From contig BSBN01001343.1 of NCBI GenBank assembly GCA_027924645.1, forward strand, positions 1,860,001 through 1,924,000: a DNA stretch of 64,000 bases. Direction: 5' to 3'. Shown here piece after piece: positions 10,762 through 22,375 of the stretch. The translations under genes and the position numbers were made by a program. A model generated the notes under the pieces. That model was given only the letters and a program-made list of their open reading frames with translations, was not told the DNA's origin and did no database searches. How positions within the stretch are numbered: the stretch's first letter is position 1; each line of letters opens with the position of its first letter. The stretch comes from Cunninghamia lanceolata. Its lineage: Eukaryota > Streptophyta > Pinopsida > Cupressales > Cupressaceae.

Positions 10762-12088
10762 TGTTGCAAGTACGGGCCTAACCAGTGTTGTCATTGATGT
10801 CAACATACTCCTGTTGCATTAATGATAAGGATTGGATGAGATGTGTGCTAAAAATAGAGAAGAACAGTGAAGACAGTGAGCTAAAGATCCTAGATAAAAT
10901 GAAGATCAGAGGATGTGATTCAAAGGGCATTTGTCTTAAGATGATCCAGGAAAGATTTCAAAGGTCCACATGAAGATCTGAATAAGTTGTGGCCGCTCAA
11001 GTAAAACTAGTTTTGGCAAATGTTCAGAGGTGACAGAGTGATACAGATAGGTCCGGTGAGATCCGGAAAAGTATTATCATGTTCTGTGGATTTGGTGAAG
11101 TCCTTAGGAAGTCCATGTGGAGTTACAACTCAAATGGTTCATGATCTGGAGGTCCGCAAGCATCTATTCCATTGTGAAAGTGATGACAGACTGTGTTCCT
11201 GAGGTTCTGGATAAAGGAGAGAAGAATTTCTATAAGCAGATGAAGTGGGGATGTTCTTGTTGATTCAGGCCATCTTGTGGAGGTCTTTGGATTGTGTCCA
11301 GTTCATGTTGGTGGTCCGCATTGGAGTTTGAACTCGTAATTGAAGAATTACTTCCAGAAGATGGTGTTCTTTCTAAGTCAGGCTGACTGGATCAGTTGTA
11401 CCTTCTGTGGATGATCTTGAAGATGTTGTGTGAAGATTGGAGTGTTCCCAAGTGAAGATTGAAGTATCAGTTCTGTGTGGCCTATAGTGTGTTTATCCGT
11501 GTGAAGTCTTTTGTAATTAGTCATGATGTATTTGTGTATTTACTCTGTAATGTTTGCCGACTTAGATGATCATTCCTAAGTCAATGTCTTGTATAAATGA
11601 GGGATTGTAAACTCATTTCAAAGTGTGTCTTGTGGAGATGAGAGTGTGGTGAAGTGTAGAGGAGCAAAAGGCAGAGCAGAGGTATTGTGCTTAAATGGAA
11701 TTGACTCAAGCATGGTGAAGATGTTATTCTCTGGTTCATTATTCTATAGACAGTGTGTCTCTTGTAGGCAGTGGGCCTCTTGTGAGCAGTGTGCTCGGGC
11801 AGTGAGTCTTAATTGGCATGTGCCATTTTGTTCTTTCTATTCTTCTAATAGAGAATACAATCTTTGGTTGATCACCCTGTGGTTTTTCCCTTAACCTAGT
11901 TTTCAATGTCAAAATCTTGGTATCTTGTGTATTAATGTGTTTCTGCTCTTGATTTAATGCATTATGTTTCCATGATTGATTTGTCATTATGCTGCTAAAC
12001 TACAAGGTGGATTTAAGTGCTTAATTGGAAGAAAGTTTTGGAGAACTGATTCACCCCCTCCTCTTAGTTGTCTTCCCTAAACCTAACA
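10762..12088 (+). mobile_element. 3' LTR of copia element C1 (1327 bp)
   Basis: It starts TGTTGCAAGTACGGGCC after the polypurine tract and ends CCTAAACCTAACA, giving TG...CA ends. A TATA-like TATAAATGA lies near 11591. Near its 3' end is CTGATTCACCCCCTCCTC, a block shared with the other copia-type LTRs in this window. Right of 12088 the sequence changes to minus-strand gypsy-like coding DNA, marking the insertion border. Confidence 0.82.
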
Positions 12089-14594
12089 TTTATGTCCTTG
12101 AATTGGGCTGTGTTTCTCTTCACCTCTAACCCTACCAGTATGTTTTGATGCCAGTGTTTCCCCTTAAACCCTTGTAATTCATTCAAGAAATAAAATTTAA
12201 GGCATAGAATCATGGAACCATACTAGAAGTTGTAATTTGAGTCCTTGATAGATCTACAAATTCTCCAACAGTTGTTGTCGCATTACCTCACAGAGATCAA
12301 AATCCTTGCCCTCCTTCACCATTTGGTAGGAGGTATGAATGGTAGTGGCTATGGCCAAACCCTCCTAGTTGGCATAGTAGACCTTGTATGCAATGCCCAT
12401 GGTGGCATATTGACTCCAAGGTCTGTGATGTCCTTTACATGCATGTTCCTCCCATCTATCATTGCTCTAATCAATTTCCTCACTTGATCTATTTTGATGG
12501 CCTTCATTGCCGGTAGGTATCCTATGGCACTCAACCCTATGACTACCCTAATGGCCTCCTTTGTGATTATGTAGGGTTTATCTAAATATATAAACTCATC
12601 ATGAATTTAGCTTAGAATGATTCTTACCCATTCATGCGCATTTGTGGAATTAGGTTAATCCTTCCACACATCTAGTCTCTTAGCTGGTATGTTTGCATAT
12701 TTGGGTAGATACCTGATGTCACCAAACAATTTGTCCCTTAGCTCCTCAAATTTCATATGATCAATCTCCACCAAGGCATTGTGAATGTACTTCCTTACAT
12801 CCTCTGTGTAGACACATCTGCTGGCCCATTCGAGAATGCATCATCTTTATCCACTTCTAGGGCTTTCCAGGGATACTTCTTGAACTTCATCCTTGGCTTG
12901 TGTGTGATGTCAATCAGCTCAAGGGTCGCCATTGTGTATTCACTAGTTATCTACGCTCTTATACTCTTCACTACTTTGTTTGCCTCTTAATTTTTCTCTC
13001 GGAGCTCAATTTTTTCCAAAGCATGAATGCAAAGTGAGGTTCCTCGTGCCTAATTAGGGTTAAATACCCTTCCTTTTGCCCTAATTTTTCCCACTTTTCC
13101 CTTTTATTCTTTTCCTTTGTTACTTTATTTTCTTGATTTTTGTGTCTTAAGTTCTGCCCCTTGTTAGTGGCTAGTCTCTGATACACTATGTTACCATGTC
13201 ATAATCTCTCCACAATCAATTTCTTTCTTCTAGAGATTGATGATCTGGTGGTTTGGCATCTAGAACAACCTCCCCACATTATGTTCCTTGTATCTTTTTC
13301 CCCTTTCTTCTTCCTCTTTTCTTGTGATTGTCTTGCTTGTATTTTTGGGAACATAATCATCTTGATATGTCGATTCCTCTACTTCCTTTGCTTCATTTTC
13401 TAAAATTTCTGAGATATAGAATTCTTGTCCCTCCTTAATGTGTTTCAAGTGGTCTATGGTGGGTTTTGATGAAATGTGGAGGATTGCGATATGTTTTCCT
13501 TGTTGGTTCTGATCATGAATATGCTTCGATAACCAAGCATTTTCCTTGTTTTTAGTTCTGGTTCTAATCTCAACCAAGATTCTCAAACTTCCTTACTATC
13601 TATGCTATAGTAATCATCCTCTATCTTCAATTCTCTCGTAAAGTTAGTCTCTTTTGTTGTTTCTTCTACATCCAACCTTGAAATTATGTAGAGATTCTTT
13701 GTATCTTTATCATTGTCTTTAGTCTGATTGACTTCTTCTATGTATGCTTCCTCCATTGATGATCCCAAAGGAATATGGACAATCTTATTGTCATTAGCAA
13801 ATGATGGCTCTTCTTTCTAGGAGTCTATGATACTATTTGCATCTACAAACTATCTCAAACCCAAAAGTGTGTTGAAATCTTCTCCTTGATCCTTTATGGC
13901 TACAACAATGTTCAATCTAAGACATGTTTGACACCCATTAGGTTAACTTCCACTTGGTTCCATGTTCCCATTGTCTACATATTGGATCCAACTACCAAAA
14001 TTATGTTGTAAGTTGTCTCTGTCATCTTAGGTCTTCCTAATTACTCCCACTGCTTCTTTCTTATCATGTTGGATCTGCTCCCAAATCTATCATGACATTC
14101 TGGACTTTTTTATAATTTATATGATAATCCACCATAAGTGACATTATCTTCCATTCTCTATCTATTCTTCCCATCCTTTGGATTTGACTCTTTTGACCTT
14201 GCTCCTTGTTCCAATATTTAGAAAATTGCTTCAGTTTCTCAGTGAGTCTATGTTGTGTTAATTGGGCTAACTTCTTGAGAGCTTCTACTTATGCTTTAAT
14301 GAAAAATTGCTTGTAGTGCTTCTCCTTTTCTTTCTCCTTCCTTATTGTTTGTTTAGCTTCCTTCACAACTTCCTCGTGATGTTTCTTAGTGGGAACAAGT
14401 TCTTCTTCTTCCTCACGATCTCTCTTATGTCTCAATTGTGTAATGCCTTTCGATATTTGTTCCTTGTATTGTCACTACCACAGCTTTCTCCTTCCTTCTT
14501 CTTCTATATCTTCTAGTATGTTTTGGCTTACTTCTCTAGTAGTACTCTTCTTCTTCTGTAGATTCAGTTGAAGATATGTTTGTTTCCTACTTAG
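12089..14594 (-). pseudogene. Decayed retroelement ORF (element G2, downstream part)
   Basis: On the minus strand this reads, from right to left, a Lys/Glu-rich and Ser/Arg-rich stretch (about 14580-14200; EKEKEKHYKQFF, KLKQFSKYWNKEQ), then GCQTCLRLNIVVAIKDQGE (near 13880-13950), then acidic segments (13768-13583 and 13586-13260). The end reads AIGYLPAMKAIKI..VRKLIRAMIDGRN (12534-12349). Stops and frameshifts are frequent. I do not recognise a domain. Its orientation matches the gag at 37857-40300, so I infer both are parts of one gypsy-like element split by the block at 14595-37856. The left end is cut by copia C1. It could instead be an unrelated dead gene. Confidence 0.5.
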
Positions 14595-14640
14595 GGTAAG
14601 TGCAAAAAGTTGGGGGGCCAAAAAGTGGCCAATTTTTTTT
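14595..14640 (+). repeat. Left inverted terminal repeat
   Basis: It reads GGTAAGTGCAAAAAGTTGGG, then a G-run, CCAAAAAGTGGCCAA and eight T. It pairs with 37801-37856 in inverted orientation, with a few mismatches and one gap of about 8-10 bp. Confidence 0.55.
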
Positions 14641-14657
14641 CAAAAAAGAAAATAATA

Positions 14658-14693
14658 CATAACACGAGCGCATTATAATGCACTCACATTATG
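14658..14693. repeat. Palindrome P1 (18-bp arms)
   Basis: Arm CATAACACGAGCGCATTA is followed with no spacer by its near-complement TAATGCACTCACATTATG. Arms match at 15 of 18 positions. The AT centre is flanked by CpG-bearing CGAGCGC, unlike the AT-rich surroundings. Confidence 0.8.
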
Positions 14694-14732
14694 GTTTGGT
14701 AATGAGAAGCCTAAGGCTCGGCAAAACCAAAC

Positions 14733-14768
14733 TATAACGCACTCACATTATAACGTGAGCGCATTATG
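14733..14768. repeat. Palindrome P2 (18-bp arms)
   Basis: TATAACGCACTCACATTA meets TAACGTGAGCGCATTATG at a TTA/TAA centre. The 39-bp spacer between P1 and P2 is itself roughly dyad-symmetric (GTTTGGT ... ACCAAAC). Confidence 0.75.
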
Positions 14769-14915
14769 ACTCATTATAAATTAAAAAAAAAAACCTTATC
14801 ATCTCATTTAATTTCTTTATTCTCCTCTACACCCGTGGCCTGCAAACCCTAAGAAGCACGCTCGCATTTTGGAAGACTTGATTGAATACTAAAATCTTAC
14901 CGATTCATCACCAAA

Positions 14916-17073
14916 ATGCTACCACGACGTCGAGTAGGCCAAAGGAGTGAGTTTTATTTATTTATTTTGTTTGAATTTATTTCTAAATAGCTAGGTTTGA
15001 GTTGATTTTTGATGTAAATTTCGTTAATTGTTAGGAAATGTTAATGCACCTCCTCCTCCTCCTCCTCAAAATCCATAAAATCTTGAAGAGGAAATACCTA
15101 CCGAACAACAAACTCCTCCATCCATTCCTCGACATGCCCCTGGAACACAAGAAAATCTAATGGGGTAAATTGAAAATAATAAAAAAGAAATTGAAGACAT
15201 AATTGCAAGGTTGAAAAATCCTTCAACTTCAACCTTGCATAGGTCCACGCTTGCTAAATCTCTTAAATCTATGTTATCAAATGTAGATTCAATTAGCAAG
15301 CAAATATCTAGTTGGTTAGATAAGAGGAGAGAGTTTAGATACTATTATGCAGACAAGCTATCATATCAAGATGTGAAAAAGTTACAAATTACAAAATTAG
15401 ATTTGTGTTCCATTTTCACAAACCCACAAACAAATCAACCTCCACCCATTACATGCAAGAGGTTCCCTATCCATTGGTGCAACAACCAAGTGATAAGGGA
15501 CAATTTTGGGTAGAGGTGGTGGATGGTTTTTGACCATCCTCCATGAAATAATAATGAGGTCCCACAATACTTTTTGAGAAAACTCTACTACGAGTTTGTC
15601 CTCAATAAAGTGCCAAACTATTTTGATATGTGGGACTTCCAAGGTAGAGGTGGGGGGTCGGCACAAGATAGACCAGGCGCACGTGTTGACCCACAACAGG
15701 GAGTGAGATAAGTAATCAGCAAACCATCCCATGAGCATGTTTCTATCTCTTCCATTATGAAGGAGAGTGTTGAGGTCGATACACTTCATTCCATTAGTGC
15801 CTTGACCCAGAGCATCATAGAGCATGCCAGTCCTATAGCAGAGTGTGGATTGGGAGATAGTGTGAGGAGTAGGGTCCCACCCCATGCTTGTTAGACTTGT
15901 GGGTCAGCCTGTGCTTATGACCCCATGGATAGTCAGGACGTAGGTGCATAGGCTACATCTGTAGCTGAGCAGATGGTGATGACAGATACCCTCCTAAGTG
16001 AGACTTTTAGCATTGATACTCAGGTAAATATTAGCATTGAATTTAATTTATTAAATTTCATTTTTGAAATGCAAAATTAACTAATTTAGTTTGATAATTT
16101 TAATGAAATTTCAGGGTCATAGCATTGATGTAGTTTTCAATGGTTCTCCACCTAAATATTACACTACATCATCTACTGTCAGGGTATGTAACTAGTAAAC
16201 AATTATAAATATTACATGTGAATAGCATCATTATATGAATGGTATTCTAATATCTGATTTTGTATGTTGAATAGGTTAATATTGGAGATTTCACAGCAAC
16301 ACCTGCCAGTGGTGGTGGACTTCAAAGCTTCACGGAGGTAATAAAATAAATAGTTTAATGAATGAATTGTACTTGCTTGATTTTTGTATGTGACTTGTGT
16401 GCTTTATTGTGTGTACTTCCATGTTTAGATGAACATGTGTGTATGTTAGGAGCCATGATTTGCATCACTATTATAGTTTTCGTAATTGAATAATGTTGTT
16501 TTATTTTCAGATGATGCAGCCTGCGGAGACACCTCCCGATGTTCATAGGGAAATGGAGCATGGTGTGACCTCTATGATTCATAGCTCCATGGCATTGATA
16601 GGGGTATGAGGTAGATTAGTAAATTTCAATTTACATTCATTGTTATAGTTGTTTATTTTTGAAAAATGAAAAGATTATTGATTTGAAGTTTAATTTCTAT
16701 CTGGATGGTTTCTATAGGACATGACATCACCACCACCTATTCCTGCTACTAAGGCAAGTGAGGAGACAAATTATATGGTAGCGATAAGTGATTATTTTGT
16801 TAAATGTTTCATTTTTTATAACATGTAATTTCTATATATTAATGTCTATACTTTTTATTGTAACAGCTAAAGATGCAAGAAGAACTAAATAGGAGGAGTA
16901 GCCCTCGGGTTCGTAGTAGACCACCCACATATCCGTCTCCATCCCCTAGAAGATCAAAGACTGTCCATGATCTATTCTCTTCACCAGCAGAGGGGAATGA
17001 CTTTTTATTGCGTTCCTTTGTTGTATGCCTATATGGCATTTGTGGACATATATTTTGTATTACATATAGTTGA
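14916..17073 (+). pseudogene. Gene A: seven-exon gene of unknown function in the DNA element
   Basis: I do not recognise the product. Exons by splice signals: 14916-14946, 15035-16023, 16115-16183, 16275-16337, 16511-16603, 16718-16753 and 16867-17073. All introns end in AG. Five begin with GT, and the sixth begins GCAAGT (a GC-AG intron). Exons 3-6 are whole codon multiples (23, 21, 31 and 12 codons), and the phase across intron 1 also fits, so the model is well supported. The start MLPRRRVGQR is basic, exon 2 opens with six prolines and has a helical Lys/Glu/Ser part, and the last exon is Ser/Pro/Arg-rich. Exon 2 carries about seven in-frame stops but no frameshift over 990 bp. Its 5' end lies just inside the left palindromes, and it converges with gene B. 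An accessory or DNA-binding protein of the transposon is a guess. Confidence 0.65.
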
Positions 17074-18229
17074 CATTATATTCCTATATGGCATTCTTGT
17101 AAGCCTATATGGCTATTTTGTATATAGTTATACTTATATTGACAGATATTGATGTATGCCTATATAGATATTTGGTTAATACAAATCTTTTTTATTGATG
17201 CCATCCATACTTGCATTATATATCCATGTTTGAATGGATATTTGTAGATGGCTACTTTAAATATTTAAAGTCCAATTGTATGAGTTGGTCAATTGAAAAT
17301 ATTTCTTAATTTCTTGTTATTATACCATATTGTGATGCAAAAAGTATGTTTGTTGTTTTGAATAAGATAGTCAAAATCATATGCTTATGAGCACCTGATG
17401 ACCATTGTGGTTATTAAATGTAATTCCTCTTGCATATAAGGTGAGGTTATGAGATTACAGTGAGTCTTACCTAATTTTAGTATCCAACATAACATTGGGG
17501 CTATAGGCTTTCATAAGTCATCAACAATCAAGGTTCAAGGTTGTCATTGAAGTCAAAGGGTCAAGATTGTTTGTCATTGATGCCATGATGTTGATAAGGT
17601 GATACAATGATTCAAGGTAGGTGATGGTCATGAGGTGCATGATGTTGTGAATATGGTTTTCATGATAAGGTCTCTCAATTCATGTTGATGCTGTACAAGA
17701 CAAACATGGTTCATATGATGCAAGGTTCATGTTCATGGTGGATGTGGTTTTGTTCATGTAAGGTTTTGTTGTGAATATGGTTTTCATGATAAGGTCTATC
17801 TTGAAAGGTTGATATGATGCAAGGTTCATATTCATGGTGGATGTGGTTTTGTTCTTGCAATAAGAAGTTAGAGAAGACACAAGCTTTCATAATCATAATC
17901 TTATTGATAGTTAGGGTTTGCATATTGGGCATTAAACCCTAAAAATAATTTACTTTTCTTAAGACTTTAAAACCCTCAATTGCTTGTTGTGTGTAAAGTG
18001 CACTTTTGTTTTAATTTAATATTAACTTATAATTAGAAGTTACTATCACTTAAATCAACCTACTAAAGGGTCTTCAAGTCATTAGTTCACCGGCCCTTCA
18101 ACCTAACTCAACCGGCATCTCTGGTAAACTCTCATAAGCTTGAGCACCATATCATAATTGAAGGTCATATTTAATCGATATGAGGGTGGGAAAAAGGATT
18201 GGATCAAACACATCAAATTAAGCATCATA
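17074..18229. other. Non-coding region after gene A
   Basis: AT-rich 3' flank with no gene seen. 17040-17165 repeats the phrase TGCCTATATGG or close variants. 17646-17862 holds two copies (about 100-124 bp) of a block containing AATATGGTTTTCATGATAAG and GATGCAAGGTTCAT.TTCATG. From about 17950 the sequence is unique. Confidence 0.6.
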
Positions 18230-19470
18230 CCTCTAGGTGCATTTTTGCCTCTCTAAACTATATATTTTGGTGGCTTAATGTAAAGTGAAGTCTAAACTTA
18301 GTGAATATTGTGCCTATAAAGATATCACCTTGGATATGTGCCTAGAGTCATCCTAGATCATCCATTTGTGCCTAAGGGTCATTATAACATAGTATAACTT
18401 AGGAAGACTTTGAAAATCATCAAAAGAAGCCTAGGTGCCTTTTCTTGTCTCCACCATCCATTTTAGGCACCTAGAGGAAAATGAACTTCAAATCACTTCC
18501 AACTGTAGTGCCTAGTGTTAGAACCTTCAAAATGAATAAATCTTACCAAAGTAAGTCTAGGCACCTATTGTCACTTGGATCATCATGAATGAGCACCTAA
18601 GTGGAAGGAGAATAAGCATCTTGTATGGAGGCGCACTTTTGTGTCTAAATAACCTCGTTTTGGTACCTTGAAGGAAGATGTTCTAAATCCTAAGATGTAG
18701 TACATAAGTGTAAAATGGTCTCCTGTAGGTTTGAACAAGTGATTGAAGCCATCAAATTGCCAAGAAATGAGCTAAGTATACTAAGGCACCTTTTCTTGTC
18801 TAAACTATCCATTTTGGCACCTAGGAGGAAGGAGATTCAACATCATGAATCAAGGTGCCCTTTGCCATCAAAACAACCTCACATTGGCGCCTTTGAGGAA
18901 ATCAACTTAAAACTACAAGTCTTGGAGTTTTTTCATGTTTTGATGATGCCTTTTGAGAACAATTATAATGATTGAAGGATGAGGTGGGTAAAAAGTCTTC
19001 ATCTAGCTTAGGCGTCCATTCAACTCTGAACAACCTTACATTTGTGCCTAAGATGAAGCGGACTTTCTTAAATATTTAAGCATTGATTAACAAACATGAA
19101 AACCTTAGGCACAATTTTCAACTCATTTTACCTTTGATGAGCACATAACTTGGAGAGAACACCTATTAGCATCAAGGCACCATTTCATGCTCAGAACATC
19201 ACAAATCAGCGCCTAAACATGAGGAAGCTTAAACTATGAAATCTGATGTTACTTTGATTCAAAAATGAAGAAAATAAGCCAAAGAATCTAGGCACATATT
19301 GTCACTTAAGCAACCTTCAACTAGCGCCTAGTCTTGTGAAGGAGGCAAGAATCTAGGATAAAAGACCTCACCTTGTTTGAAAGTGTTAAAAGGCTAAGGA
19401 ATGGGCTAAGTTCATCTAGGTGCACTTTGTCTCCCTACACACCTAAATGAGCACCCAGGAAGAAATTAAT
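18230..19470. repeat. Degenerate array with AGGYGCC ... GGCRCCT units
   Basis: At least eleven imperfect units of variable length (about 60-180 bp) share an AGGCACC or AGGTGCA start, a T-rich stretch with TTGTCT, an AACNACC block and a GGCACCTAG..GGAAGG end. Starts lie near 18238, 18430, 18558, 18629, 18783, 18850, 19008, 19108, 19175, 19289 and 19417. The two ends of a unit are inverted copies of each other, so each could fold. No ORF is conserved. Confidence 0.65.
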
Positions 19471-19475
19471 ATGCC

Positions 19476-21020
19476 GGTACAATGTAGCTCAGACTGTTTT
19501 GGTATGTTTGGGTGTAAAACAGGACCATGCCTAGCCTAAACATACCCATCTAGATGCGTTGGAACTATCAGTTTGGCCACACAAGGAGAAGAACATAAGT
19601 TACCCCCCTTTGCAATTTTACATTACCTCCTAATGGTTTTTGGGGCAGAAGAAAACTTTTCACCACGGGCAAATGCCTTAGAGATATAAAAAACTGAAAG
19701 AGGTTATTGTAGAGGCGCTCTATGTGACTGCGTTGCCTCAGACAATATGTTTTTAAGTGACATAGTTTTTGAGTAACATCTCATCAAAGATTGCTACCTT
19801 TTTGCACTTTAGACTCTTCAGGGATATCGTCGGTATAATGTAGCTCGGACTGTTTCGACATGTTTGGGTGAAAAATAAGACCATGCCTAGCATAAATGTA
19901 CCCATCTGGATGCATTGGAATAGTCAGTTTGGTCATATCAGGAGCAAGACAAAAGTTACACCCCTTTGCAACTTTACACTGCCTCATTCTCACAATTTTT
20001 GGGGCAGCAGAAAACCTTTCACCAAGGGAAAATGCCTTAGAGATATAAAAACTGAGAGATTTTTTTGTAGAACCACTCTACGAGATCATGTTGTCTTAGA
20101 CAAAATGTTTCTAAATGACACAGTTTTCAAGTAACATCTTGTTAAAGATTACAGCCTTTTTGTACTTTGGACTCTTCAGGGATATCGTTGGTACAATGTA
20201 GCTCAGACTGTTTTGACATGTTTGGGTGAAAAATAGGACCATGCCTAGTGTAAATGTACCCATCTGAATGCGTTGGAAAAGTCAGTTTGCTCGCATCAGG
20301 AGCAGGACAAAAGTTACACCCCTTTGCAACTTTACACTATCTCCTAACAATTTTTGGGACAGTAGAAAACCTTTCACCACAGGAAAATGCCTCAGAGATA
20401 TAAAAACTGAAATAATTTATTGTAGAGGTACTCTACGTGATCATGTTGCCTCAGACGGAATGTTTCTAAGTGACACAGTTTTTAAGTATCATCTCGTCAA
20501 AGATTACTACTTTTTTGCACTTTGGACTCTTTAGGGATATCATTGGTACAATGTATCTTAGATTGTTTTGACATGTTTGGGTAAAAAAAAGGACCATGCC
20601 TAGTGCAAATGTACCCATCTAGATGCATTGGAATAGTCAGTTTGGTCGCATCAGGAGCAGGACGAAAGTTACACCCCTTTGCAACTTTACACTACCTCCT
20701 TCTGATGATTTTTTAGGCAGCAAAAAGCCTTTCACCACGGGCAAATGCCTCAGAGATATAAAAAATTGAGAGAGGTTATTGTAGAGGCACTCTACATGAT
20801 TACGTTGCCTAGACAGAATGTTTCTAAGTGACATAATTTTTGAGTAACATCTCGTCAAAGATTGCTGACTTTTTGCACTTTAGACTCTTCAGGGATATCA
20901 TCGGTACAATGTAGCTCAGACTATTTCTACATGTTTAGGTAAAAAATAGGACCATGCCTAGCCTAAACGTACCCATCCAGATGCGTTGGAACTGTCAATT
21001 TGGTCGCATCAGGAGCAGGA
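19476..21020. repeat. 357-bp tandem array, about 4.3 copies
   Basis: Units begin with GGTACAATGTAGCTCAGACT at 19476, 19832, 20190, 20545 and 20903, giving periods of 356, 358, 355 and 358 bp. The last copy is partial and ends at CATCAGGAGCAGGAC near 21020. Copies differ by scattered substitutions and small indels. Short ORFs in them shift frame between copies, so the unit is not kept as coding DNA. Confidence 0.88.
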
Positions 21021-21144
21021 CACCAAAAATGCAAAAGTTGGTTTGTGCAACTTGACAACATTGACACTTTTTTGCAATAGGACTCAAAGACTCAAACTGA
21101 CCCCAAATGACTCAAAGTGACTTAAAAACAAATGAAATGGTCTT

Positions 21145-21149
21145 AGAAG
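21145..21149. repeat. Target site duplication AGAAG (left)
   Basis: Identical to 26566-26570 on the other side of the element. Confidence 0.9.
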
Positions 21150-22299
21150 TGATGGTGACTGATTGTCATTGACGCCAAAAGGTGTTGTGTTCTCAGGATA
21201 TCTTCAAAGTTGTTTCAGGATGGATTCTCATGTTTAGTATTCATTCATATTTGATCTTGTTTTGGGTTGATATTAAACATCTGAAGGTCACTAACAAGGA
21301 GATGCAGATATAAGTTGGAGCTATGAATATAATGATAAAGTTCAAAACTCAGATTGATACAGAATATTTTAATGCCAATGACTCATGGTCTCTGTATACA
21401 CATGATTATGGTGTTGTTGTTGTCTTTACATTGACAGTGGCAGTTGACAGTAACATTGGATATGAAGAGTCATTTTGCAGGTTGTTAAATATTGAAAAAG
21501 TTTAAAGGAAGAAGGAATTTCAATGATCTTGCCAATCATGTTGCAGAGAAGAAAATATATATGTATATATGATTTTATTTTTGCAGAGATTGAAGGGTTT
21601 TGTACAAAGAGGATAATGAAAATTTGGTTGAAGAAATTTGCAGATTGAAGGGTTTTGTGAATTAGAAAGGGTAGTTGTATTTTATTTGACAGAAATGAAA
21701 CATACAGAAGATGAAAGGTGAAAAGACATTCAACTTGTATAAAAATGTTTTTCAGGTGCATTGATGTGTGACTTGTAAGACAGAGATGAAACATACAGAG
21801 TAATGCAGTGTGGTTGAGAGGATATGAAAAAAGATTGATTTTGAATCGAATGGCTATTTGACAGACAAAGAAATGTTTTGTACTGAATGGAAATAGAGTA
21901 TCCCTATGATTTGTTTATTACTTCTGTTGGTGATTTGGTTTGCCAGTGAGGCACAGTATGCCAATGAGGCTTGTGGTCAGTGAGACCTTTCAATTGTCAG
22001 TGAGGCTTTGTAAGAAGTTTTTAAAGTTAAGCCAGTGAGGCACTTCATGAGTGGGTTTTCTACCCAGAGAGGGTTTTCCACTCGAGGAATTTCTGTGTTA
22101 TAATTTGTCTCTATGTGTGCATATTTGTGTTTTGTTTATAAGTTTTTGGTTCACAACTTTTCACTATCAGTCTTGTGCATATGAGCTCTATAGATCATTA
22201 ATGTCTTTCTTTCTACTTGTTTTGTAAAGTTTGTAAAAAGTTAAGATTTTACACAACACTGATTCACCCCCCCTCTCAGTGTTGTCATTGACTCCTACA
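21150..22299 (+). mobile_element. 5' LTR of the gag-only element
   Basis: It begins TGATGGTGACTGATTGTCAT and ends GTCATTGACTCCTACA. It contains a cluster of CAGTGAGGC copies (21945-22050) and, near the end, CTGATTCACCCCCCCTCTC. Promoter signals are not obvious. Confidence 0.93.
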
Positions 22300-22301
22300 A
22301 T

Positions 22302-22313
22302 TGGTATCAGAGC
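22302..22313 (+). promoter_or_regulatory. Primer-binding site, initiator tRNA-Met type
   Basis: TGGTATCAGAGC stands two bases after the 5' LTR. This is the standard plant copia primer site, complementary to the 3' end of initiator methionine tRNA. Confidence 0.9.
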
Positions 22314-22375
22314 ACAGGTTCCCTTTTTGAAGTCTAATAGGCTCAGGTAGGTCCTGGTAGTGATAGTGGAGTAAA

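Larger units (their letters stand above)
7108..12088 (+). mobile_element. Ty1/copia element C1, 5' truncated by the G1 insertion
   Basis: Plus-strand order is gag zinc knuckle, protease, GAG-pre-integrase, integrase, reverse transcriptase, RNase H, polypurine tract and 3' LTR, which is the Ty1/copia order (integrase before RT). The left part (5' LTR and most of gag) is separated by the gypsy element and lies outside the window. Many nonsense codons and at least one frameshift make it inactive. Confidence 0.88.

Noticed and set aside
13900..14160. VMIDLGADPT on the minus strand read as a gypsy protease active site
   Set aside because: The following sequence does not continue with protease motifs, and a neighbouring frame gives a longer consistent reading (GCQTCLRLNIVVAI), so a protease call is not supported.
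14307..14571. Ser/Leu/Phe-rich plus-strand ORFs
   Set aside because: Antisense shadows of the Lys/Glu-rich minus-strand segment of element G2.
19868..20858. Similar 73-88 codon ORFs repeated on both strands
   Set aside because: They arise from the 357-bp tandem unit, and their frames change between copies.
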